A stretch of 11,933 bases of DNA from an uncultured Lachnospiraceae bacterium (GTDB lineage: Bacteria; Bacillota_A; Clostridia; TANB77; CAG-508). Location: NCBI GenBank assembly GCA_947165105.1, contig CAMUZC010000050.1:1-11933 (forward strand), written 5' to 3'. Made by a program: the position numbers and the translations under genes. Under the pieces are notes generated by a model. It searched no databases. It was not told the origin of the DNA and saw only the letters and a program-made list of their open reading frames with translations. Positions 6,386-11,933 of this stretch are shown here, in pieces (within the stretch, counting starts at the first letter, position 1; every line of letters begins with the position of its first letter).

Positions 6386-7902
6386 CAATGCTAATGATAT
6401 TAGATGGTTTTGGAAATAACTCTAACCCAAAAGGTAATGCAGTTCAACTTGCAAATACACCTAATATAGATAAACTAATGAAAACTTGCCCAACAACTGA
6501 AATCTATACAAGTGGCTTAGCTGTTGGATTACCTGAAGGACAAATGGGAAATTCAGAAGTAGGTCACACAAATATTGGTGCAGGAAGAGTTGTATATCAA
6601 GAATTAACAAGAATAACAAAATCAATTGAAGATGGTGATTTTTTCAGTATTCCAGAATTTGTAAAGGCAATTGAAAATTGTAAGCAAAATAACTCAAAAT
6701 TGCACATAATGGGACTAGTATCAGATGGTGGTGTTCATAGTCATAATCGTCATTTATATGGATTACTTGAATTGGCAAAAAGAAAAGACTTTGAAAATGT
6801 GTATGTTCACTGTTTCCTTGATGGAAGAGATACTCCACCAGCATCAGCTGAGAATTATATAATGGAATTAGAAGACAAAATGAAAGAAAAAGGTGTTGGA
6901 AAAATTGCAAGTATTTCTGGAAGATTTTATGCAATGGATAGGGACAATAGATGGCAAAGAATTCAGAAAACATATGATGCAATGGTAAATGGAATTGGAG
7001 AAAAAGCAACATCAGCAATTTCTGCAATAGAAAGCTCATATCAAAAAGAAGTATTTGACGAATTTGTTGTACCAACAATAATATGTAATGGTGAAAAACC
7101 AATTGCTACAATAGGAAAAAAGGATTCAGTAATATTCTTTAATTTTAGACCAGATAGAGCAAGAGAAATTACAAGAGTATTAGTAGATCCAGATTTTAAA
7201 GAATTTGAAACAAAGAAATTAGATTTATGTTTTGTATGTATGAGACAATATGACGAAACAATTCCAAATGTAAATATTGCATTTAAACCAACAACTTTAA
7301 AAAATACGTTTGGAGAATACATTAGCAAAAATGGAAAAACACAATTACGTATTGCAGAAACAGAAAAATATGCACATGTAACATTCTTTTTCAACGGAGG
7401 AGAAGAAAAACAATATAAAGGAGAAGATAGAATTTTAGTACCATCTCCAAAGGTTGAAACATATGATATGAAACCTGAAATGAGTGCAGGAGAAGTTACA
7501 GAAAAAGTTGTTGAAGCAATAAAATCAAAAAAATACGATGCGATTATTCTAAACTATGCTAATCCAGACATGGTGGGACATACAGGAAGTCTAGACGCAG
7601 CAATAAAAGCAATTGAATTTATAGATGAATGTGTTGGAAAAGTTGTAAAAGAAATTTCAGCAGCTGAAGGAGTTCTTTTAATTACAGCAGATCACGGAAA
7701 TTCAGAACAGATGATAGATTATAAAACAGGTGAACCACACACAGCTCATACAACAAACCCAGTTCCATTAATGTTATATGGAATGGAAAATGTTAAACTG
7801 AAATCAGGTAGATTAGCAGACTTGGCTCCAACAATGCTTGATATTATGGGACTTGAAAAACCAGAAGAAATGCTTGGAGATAGTTTGTTAATAAAAATGT
7901 AA
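6355..7902 (+). CDS. gpmI: 2,3-bisphosphoglycerate-independent phosphoglycerate mutase
   Basis: This metal-dependent mutase converts 3-phosphoglycerate to 2-phosphoglycerate through a phosphoserine intermediate, in the cytoplasm. The product has 515 residues, or 510 from the in-frame ATG at 6370; family members are about 510. It belongs to the alkaline-phosphatase superfamily: metal-binding MILDGFG (14-20, Asp17), phospho-acceptor Ser67 in MGNSEVGHTNIGAGR, the substrate-binding GGVHSH and DGRDTPP segments, then ANPDMVGHTG, ITADHGNSEQM and HTAHTTNPVPL for the second metal site. Everything expected is present. Neither start has a recognisable ribosome binding site; the nearest strong one (6309-6315) belongs to the short overlapping frame, so translational coupling is possible. 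It is the last glycolytic gene here; eno is not seen. Confidence 0.95.
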   Translation: MENNKMDKKVTMLMILDGFGNNSNPKGNAVQLANTPNIDKLMKTCPTTEIYTSGLAVGLPEGQMGNSEVGHTNIGAGRVVYQELTRITKSIEDGDFFSIPEFVKAIENCKQNNSKLHIMGLVSDGGVHSHNRHLYGLLELAKRKDFENVYVHCFLDGRDTPPASAENYIMELEDKMKEKGVGKIASISGRFYAMDRDNRWQRIQKTYDAMVNGIGEKATSAISAIESSYQKEVFDEFVVPTIICNGEKPIATIGKKDSVIFFNFRPDRAREITRVLVDPDFKEFETKKLDLCFVCMRQYDETIPNVNIAFKPTTLKNTFGEYISKNGKTQLRIAETEKYAHVTFFFNGGEEKQYKGEDRILVPSPKVETYDMKPEMSAGEVTEKVVEAIKSKKYDAIILNYANPDMVGHTGSLDAAIKAIEFIDECVGKVVKEISAAEGVLLITADHGNSEQMIDYKTGEPHTAHTTNPVPLMLYGMENVKLKSGRLADLAPTMLDIMGLEKPEEMLGDSLLIKM

Positions 7903-7929
7903 AAAACTATTTATTTAATGAAAAAAATT

Positions 7930-7938
7930 TGTTATAAT
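7930..7938 (+). promoter_or_regulatory. Extended -10 promoter before the YezG-like gene
   Basis: TGTTATAAT (7930-7938) is a full extended -10 with a perfect TATAAT. The -35 position (about 7910-7915, TTTATT) is poor, which extended -10 promoters tolerate. Transcription would start near 7945 and include the hairpin at 7960-7995. No terminator is visible between gpmI and this point, so read-through from glycolysis is also possible. Confidence 0.5.
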
Positions 7939-7959
7939 GATTTTAAATTCGGGATTGGG

Positions 7960-8002
7960 CTGATACACCAATATAGTCTATTCCAAATGTGTCAGACCGT
8001 CC
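7960..8002 (+). repeat. Leader hairpin, possibly a decayed copy of the GGACGG repeat
   Basis: CTGATACA (7960-7967) pairs with TGTGTCAG (7988-7995) over eight pairs, one of them G-U, with a 20-base loop. Directly after it comes ACCGTCC (7996-8002) then AAAAT, like the right arm AGACCGTCCCCAAATG of copy C. The left core is not recognisable, so it may be a half-remnant or an unrelated leader structure. No T tract follows, so it is not a typical terminator. Confidence 0.35.
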
Positions 8003-8029
8003 AAAATTAAAATCAGGAGGTGGTATGTA

Positions 8030-8773
8030 GTGAAAAGTACACCAGAGATTAAACAAATATATACAGGTATTCAACATCAACTAAATAACCTTATCCCTGA
8101 AAAATGGGAAAGTATATATTTATATGCGTCAGTAGTAAAGCAGTTAAATAATCTTGAAAGATGGGAAATGTATTTTTATTACGTGCCAACTGGGATATTA
8201 AGAAAAAATCCAATTAATGTGTATGAAATACCATCTAAATTTAATGTAGATGAAGAAGAATATTTAGAACTTGTGAATAATTTATGTAATACAATAAAAA
8301 AATTGCATAAAGAATATAAAAATAGTTATCAAAAAGATTGGTCAAACGTTGTAATAGCAATAAAGGATGAACAATTTTTAATAGAATATAACGATAATAA
8401 TTTAGCTAAGTCTAAATATACAAATCAAGATAGACACATTATATTTAAGCATAAATACTTAAATATTCCATTACAAAGTTTTTCAAAAAAAGAAAGAAAA
8501 GTTATTCAATATTTCATAGAAAATGATGAATACAAAATGGTGTATGATAGGTATTTTGAAATTATTCCAAAAGAGGCTGTACATAATTATATTGAATATG
8601 AAAAAGAGGGAAACTATGCAGAAGATTTGTATTCTGTTCCAGCTTTTTCAAGTGATGAAAAAAAATCAAATTTTTCAGGTATCTTTAAAAGTAAGCTAAA
8701 AAGAAAAGATGTTGATGTATTTGAAAAAAGTGCAGCTGAACCTAAAAATCAAATTTTAAGCAATAAATGGTAG
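8030..8773 (+). CDS. YezG/DUF600-family immunity-like protein
   Basis: The 247-residue product resembles the YezG (DUF600) family, immunity proteins that neutralise LXG-type polymorphic toxins such as Bacillus YeeF. The family pattern is seen in YTGIQHQLNNLIPEKWESIYLY (11-32), the WEMYFYYVPTG strand pair (45-55), the YEIPSKFNVDEEEYLELVNNL segment (65-85), then KDEQFLIEY (112-120) and DRHIIFKHKYLNIPL (134-148). Residues about 150-247 are an added charged tail I cannot place. The start is GTG at 8030, 7 bases after AGGAGGTG (8015-8022); the nearby ATG at 8025 is followed at once by a stop. No toxin gene lies beside it, so it is an orphan here. It sits 10 bases before a tRNA gene and probably shares its transcript. 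The family is judged from memory. Confidence 0.72.
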   Translation: MKSTPEIKQIYTGIQHQLNNLIPEKWESIYLYASVVKQLNNLERWEMYFYYVPTGILRKNPINVYEIPSKFNVDEEEYLELVNNLCNTIKKLHKEYKNSYQKDWSNVVIAIKDEQFLIEYNDNNLAKSKYTNQDRHIIFKHKYLNIPLQSFSKKERKVIQYFIENDEYKMVYDRYFEIIPKEAVHNYIEYEKEGNYAEDLYSVPAFSSDEKKSNFSGIFKSKLKRKDVDVFEKSAAEPKNQILSNKW

Positions 8774-8783
8774 ACAATTATAT

Positions 8784-8858
8784 TGGGGTATAGCCAAGCG
8801 GTAAGGCAGACGGCTCTGACCCGTCGATGCGTAAGTTCGAATCTTACTACCCCAACCA
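8784..8858 (+). tRNA. tRNA-Gln, anticodon CTG, with encoded CCA
   Basis: The cloverleaf is complete. The acceptor stem is TGGGGTA/TACCCCA (8784-8790 with 8848-8854), starting with the U1-A72 pair typical of glutamine tRNAs. The D arm is GCC..GGC. The anticodon stem GACGG/CCGTC (8809-8813, 8821-8825) frames the loop CTCTGAC with anticodon CTG at 8816-8818, which reads CAG. The T arm is GTAAG/CTTAC with loop TTCGAAT. The discriminator A is at 8855 and CCA at 8856-8858. CAG is a rarer glutamine codon than CAA in AT-rich genes. It starts 10 bases after the YezG-like gene. Confidence 0.95.
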
Positions 8859-8869
8859 ATATAAATATA

Positions 8870-8918
8870 ACAATAAAAAAACGTCGATTCTATTAATCCA
8901 ACGTTTTTTATTGTTTTT
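8870..8918 (+). terminator. Intrinsic terminator after tRNA-Gln
   Basis: ACAATAAAAAAACGT (8870-8884) pairs with ACGTTTTTTATTGT (8901-8914) with one bulged A and a 16-base loop, followed by TTTT. The stem is mostly A-T pairs, so strength is moderate, but its position directly after the tRNA supports the call. Confidence 0.72.
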
Positions 8919-8946
8919 AGATTAAATCTTCGAAAGACATTGAAAT

Positions 8947-8975
8947 TTGAAAAACATAAGATGAAAATTTGTAAT
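8947..8975 (+). promoter_or_regulatory. Candidate promoter of the 496-residue protein gene
   Basis: TTGAAA (8947-8952) and TGTAAT (8970-8975) are 17 bases apart, each one mismatch from consensus. A start near 8982 leaves a leader of about 23 bases that contains the ribosome binding site AAGGGAGA (8992-8999). This supports an independent unit after the tRNA terminator. Confidence 0.5.
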
Positions 8976-9004
8976 TGAGAACGTATACTGTAAGGGAGAA
9001 TATT

Positions 9005-10495
9005 ATGAATGCTAAACAATTAAAAGAGGATTTAGAACAATATAAAGGATATCATTATAAAGGTAATTCAGAATTAAAAGTAATAGAAAAAGGAATATTT
9101 CAAAAAATGTCAAACTGGTTAAGACCTATTACAACTGACGTACCAGTATTGAAATCAATGGGAAATAACGAGGAAAACATTCTGTATAAAGAAGAAGCTT
9201 TAAAAAATATAGAAGGAATGAAGAAGGTAAGTAAAGAATATTATGTTCCGGAACTTATTATAAATTTTCTATCTGGTGCTCATACCGATTGGATGATAGA
9301 ACATAAAGATGATTTAACTAATGCAAACCTAAAAAATGCAGGAAAATTTGTCCCACTAGAATTGCTTGAAAAAAGTGAGTTTGACAAATATCTATCTATA
9401 TTAATACCAATTTTTAATTGTGTTGATATAGATGTTGATGTTCAAAAAGTAGAAAAAGAACTTTTAAGAAGACAATTATTGTTTATGATAGAAAAAGAAA
9501 TTTTCTCAAAAGAAGACTTAAAATACAGAATCATGGATACGGTCAACTTTAATCCAGAAATATCAGGAATATTAATTGGTAGTAATAATTCCAAAATTGT
9601 AGACTATTTTAAACAAGAAAAAAATGCGCAGATGATTGCAGACAGTGTAAGTGAAAAGTGCGATTTGAATATAGCAAATAAATTTAAACAAGTATTTTGC
9701 CAAAATAGTGATGATGTTGGAATTCTAGATGTGAAAAATGTAGAAGATAGAATGAAAATATACAAATTTGCAGATAATTTAGGTCAAAAGAAAATAGGAA
9801 TTAAGAAAATAGGACTTCCAAGACCAAACAAACCAGTAACAAAAGACATATATGAATTAGCAAGATTTGGTGGAATTATGTTTGCAAAAAATGTTAAAAG
9901 AAATGATTATAAATATGTTAACTGTAATAAATTTATAAAATCAGCTGTGCAGTTTATACCATATAATGAATGTTCAGAAGAACAAAAAAGACTTGTTGAT
10001 AGAAGAGAAAGAAAATTACAAAAATATATTTCAAAATGCAAGAAGAATAATAAGTCAGATATTCCAGGAATCGTTTCTTTAGTAATCGTTAAAGAAAAAG
10101 AAAGATATTATAATAACAAATTATCTTTAAAAAGCAATAAAACTGGGGAAAATGTAGAAATAATTCAAATTCCTATAACTAAAAATGAATTGATGAAAAT
10201 GAGAATATTGCCAGAGGAAATTGGATGGGAAAAAGAGAAAAAAGCTAAGATAAATTCAAATAATAAAGTATATTGTGCCGTATCTGATAAATTAGAAGAA
10301 TTCAATGTAAGACAAAATGTTGAGTCTCATAATGGTAAAAATGACTTTAGAAATGGATTAGTGGAATTAGCAAAACGCAAAGACATAGATGAAAGCCAAG
10401 AAAAAACAGAAATTCAAAATCATGGAAAACCAGAAATACAAAATCTGAATTATAGGGAAGACACCAAAAATAATGAAAAAGATGAGGTTAGATAA
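9005..10495 (+). CDS. Unrecognised 496-residue cytoplasmic protein
   Basis: I do not recognise this protein and assign no function. The ATG at 9005 has AAGGGAGA ending 5 bases upstream; an in-frame TTG at 8975 falls within the candidate promoter and is rejected. No signal peptide or transmembrane segment is seen. Residues 1-40 are helical and charged, with a motif (KVIEKGIFQKMSNWL, about 25-39) that resembles the N-terminus of the small protein at 600-1049. Residues about 60-200 look helical (YYVPELIINFLSGAHTDWMIEH, LLRRQLLFMIEKEIF). Residues about 260-420 are mixed and strongly basic (KRLVDRRERKLQKYISKCKK), which could suit nucleic-acid contact. Residues from about 430 onward are Asn/Glu/Lys-rich and probably disordered, with EIQN twice. 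The gene has its own promoter, and no partner gene is adjacent before the pyrC promoter. Confidence 0.82.
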   Translation: MNAKQLKEDLEQYKGYHYKGNSELKVIEKGIFQKMSNWLRPITTDVPVLKSMGNNEENILYKEEALKNIEGMKKVSKEYYVPELIINFLSGAHTDWMIEHKDDLTNANLKNAGKFVPLELLEKSEFDKYLSILIPIFNCVDIDVDVQKVEKELLRRQLLFMIEKEIFSKEDLKYRIMDTVNFNPEISGILIGSNNSKIVDYFKQEKNAQMIADSVSEKCDLNIANKFKQVFCQNSDDVGILDVKNVEDRMKIYKFADNLGQKKIGIKKIGLPRPNKPVTKDIYELARFGGIMFAKNVKRNDYKYVNCNKFIKSAVQFIPYNECSEEQKRLVDRRERKLQKYISKCKKNNKSDIPGIVSLVIVKEKERYYNNKLSLKSNKTGENVEIIQIPITKNELMKMRILPEEIGWEKEKKAKINSNNKVYCAVSDKLEEFNVRQNVESHNGKNDFRNGLVELAKRKDIDESQEKTEIQNHGKPEIQNLNYREDTKNNEKDEVR

Positions 10496-10523
10496 GAAAT
10501 CAAAAGCTAAATAAAATTCCTCC

Positions 10524-10552
10524 TTGACACAGAAAACATACAATGATAGAAT
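10524..10552 (+). promoter_or_regulatory. Near-consensus sigma-A promoter of pyrC
   Basis: A perfect TTGACA (10524-10529), a 17-base spacer and TAGAAT (10547-10552, one mismatch) make the best promoter in the window. Initiation would fall in the run of seven A at 10554-10560, giving a leader of only about 26 bases. That is too short for a PyrR-type attenuator. Confidence 0.8.
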
Positions 10553-10584
10553 GAAAAAAATCTGTGAGCAAGGGGGAGTTTTTA

Positions 10585-11860
10585 ATGAGAACATTACTAA
10601 AAAATGGAACAGTTTTAGATTATGCATCAAATACAAATGAAGTAATGGACATTTTAATTAATGATTCAATAATTGAAAAAATTGAGAAAAACTTAGAAGT
10701 ACAAGCAGACAAAGTAATTGATTGTACAAATTTATCTATTATGCCTGGTATGATAGATATGCATTGTCATTTAAGAGAACCAGGGTTTGAATATAAAGAA
10801 ACAATTGAAACAGGATCAAGAAGCGCTGTTAAGGGTGGTTTTACTAGTATTTGTCCTATGCCAAATACCAAACCAACCCCTGATAGTGCTTTTGTTTTGC
10901 GGAAAAATCATTGAAGAAGCTAAAAGGGTTAATTTATGTAATGTTTTTCCATATTCAAGTGTAACTAAGGGTGAATTAGGAGAAGAACTTGTTGATTTTG
11001 AAGAACAAAAAAATGCAGGAGCCATTGCCTTTTCAGATGATGGAATACCTGTTGTGAATTCTAGAATTATGAGACAAGGAATAATAAATGCAGATAAATT
11101 AGGAACTTTTGTTGCATCACATTGTGAAGAAAAATCAGTAGCGAGTGGGGCAATAAATGCAGGAGAAGTGGCAGACAAACTAGGAGTAGAAGGCGTTTTA
11201 CCTGAAGCAGAAGAAATAATGGCTGCAAGAGAAATTGTAATTTCGGAAACTAATAATGTTAGAGCACACATTTGTCATATTAGTACAAAAACATCTGTTA
11301 ATATGATAAGAGATGCAAAAAAGCGTGGGGTTAAGATATCATGCGAAACTTGCCCACATTATTATAGTTTCACGCAGGATGAGGTTCTGGTTTCAGGAAC
11401 AAACGCTAAAATGAATCCTCCTTTAAGAACTGAAGCAGATAAACAAGCTATAATTCAAGGATTACAAGATGGAACAATTGATGCCATTATTACGGACCAT
11501 GCTCCACATTCTGACGAAGAGAAAGCAAGAGAATTGTCTAAAGCACCAAATGGAATTATTGGGTTTGAAACAGCATTAGCTGCTACAATTACAAATTTGG
11601 TTGAACCAGGATATATTAGCTATTTAGATATGGTTAGATTGATGTCATATTCTCCTGCTAGATTGTTGAAACTTGATGATAGAGGAGAAATAAAAGAGGG
11701 GATGATTGCAGATTTGACTGTGTTTGATCCTAATGTAGAGTATGTTTATGAGAAAGAGTCTATTGTGTCTAAGTCTAAGAATACTCCGTTTATTGGTAAG
11801 AGGTTGAAAGGACTTGTTAGGTTTACTATTGTTGGTGGAGTTGTTAAGTTTGAGGCGTAG
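10585..11860 (+). pseudogene. pyrC: Dihydroorotase, interrupted by a one-base frameshift
   Basis: Dihydroorotase closes carbamoyl-aspartate to dihydroorotate in pyrimidine synthesis. The first frame starts at ATG 10585 (GGGGGAG 6 bases before) and shows the zinc site DMHCHLREPG (His60, His62) and PMPNTKPTPD, then stops at 10914. The rest of the enzyme continues in the +1 frame from about 10906: IIEEAKRVNLCNV, FSDDGIPV, ASHCEE, HICHIST and ITDHAPHS, to a TAG at 11858. Removing one A from the A5 run at 10903-10907 joins the halves into 424 residues, the usual length for class I dihydroorotases. No other lesion is seen, so it is a very recent mutation or, equally likely, a homopolymer sequencing error. 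As written, only a fragment of about 109 residues without most catalytic residues would be made. An in-frame GTG at 10564 would overlap the ribosome binding site and is rejected. Confidence 0.92.
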
Positions 11861-11933
11861 TTGTTTGCAGGAAGCCGTTTAATATTGAACTACTCTACGG
11901 TTTAGTGTTATTTTGATAAGAAAGGAAATGTTG
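11861..11933 (+). other. Right edge: spacer and likely start of a further gene
   Basis: After pyrC, 73 bases remain. AAGAAAGGA (11918-11926) looks like a ribosome binding site. ATG at 11928 is very close to it and TTG at 11931 is possible, so a following gene probably begins at or just past the edge. In a pyrimidine cluster another pyr gene would be natural, but nothing in these bases shows which. No terminator is seen after pyrC. Confidence 0.35.

Noticed and set aside
8784..8858. tRNA-Gln as an integration site for a mobile element
   Set aside because: No integrase gene and no second copy of the tRNA 3' end are visible downstream in the window, although an element extending beyond it cannot be excluded.
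8756..9019. Minus-strand reading frame of 87 codons with the phrase SKIRTYASTGQSRLPYRLA
   Set aside because: It is the translation of the antisense of the tRNA-Gln gene, a well-known false gene; it also has no ribosome binding site.
10787..10905. First 40 codons of the second pyrC frame, read as a separate N-terminus
   Set aside because: They are out-of-frame translation of the zinc-site region of pyrC; the true product of that stretch is read in the other frame.

Overview
The window looks like chromosome from a low-GC, endospore-forming Firmicute, most likely in Clostridia. The reasons are very AT-rich coding DNA with heavy use of AAA, GAA, AGA and TTA codons, strong AGGAGG-type ribosome binding sites, and a gene recognisable as spoVT, a forespore-specific sporulation regulator. 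All genes I can support are on the + strand.

Layout. (1) 1-1130: the 3' part of spoVT, cut by the window edge, then an unrecognised acidic, Asn/Gln-rich protein closed by a strong intrinsic terminator. (2) 1200-7902: a glycolytic cluster, gap - pgk - isochorismatase-like hydrolase - tpiA - Nudix hydrolase - guanylate-kinase-like P-loop protein - gpmI. It starts from a good sigma-A-type promoter. It covers glyceraldehyde-3-phosphate to 2-phosphoglycerate plus triose-phosphate interconversion; enolase and pyruvate kinase are not in the window. Three small non-glycolytic enzymes, all of nucleotide- or cofactor-handling families, sit between the glycolytic genes. Palindromic repeats with a GGGGACGG / CCGTCCCC core lie between gap and pgk and between tpiA and the Nudix gene. 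(3) 7903-8918: a YezG/DUF600-family (LXG-toxin immunity-like) gene with no toxin beside it, a tRNA-Gln(CUG) 10 bases after it, and a terminator. (4) 8947-10495: an isolated unrecognised protein of 496 residues with its own candidate promoter. (5) 10524-11860: pyrC (dihydroorotase) behind a near-consensus promoter, broken by one extra A in an A5 run. A ribosome-binding-site-like sequence at the right edge suggests another gene follows.

Working together, gap, pgk, tpiA and gpmI carry out the middle of glycolysis. The three interleaved small enzymes could serve cofactor or metabolite clean-up, but that is inference. I see no CRISPR array, no transposase gene, no rRNA and no clear new multi-gene system. 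The best leads are the interleaved enzymes, the palindromic repeat family, the orphan immunity-like gene, the unusual gpmI start and the pyrC frameshift. No gene-free stretch exceeds 300 bases; the longest, 1050-1291, holds a terminator, a promoter and the gap leader.
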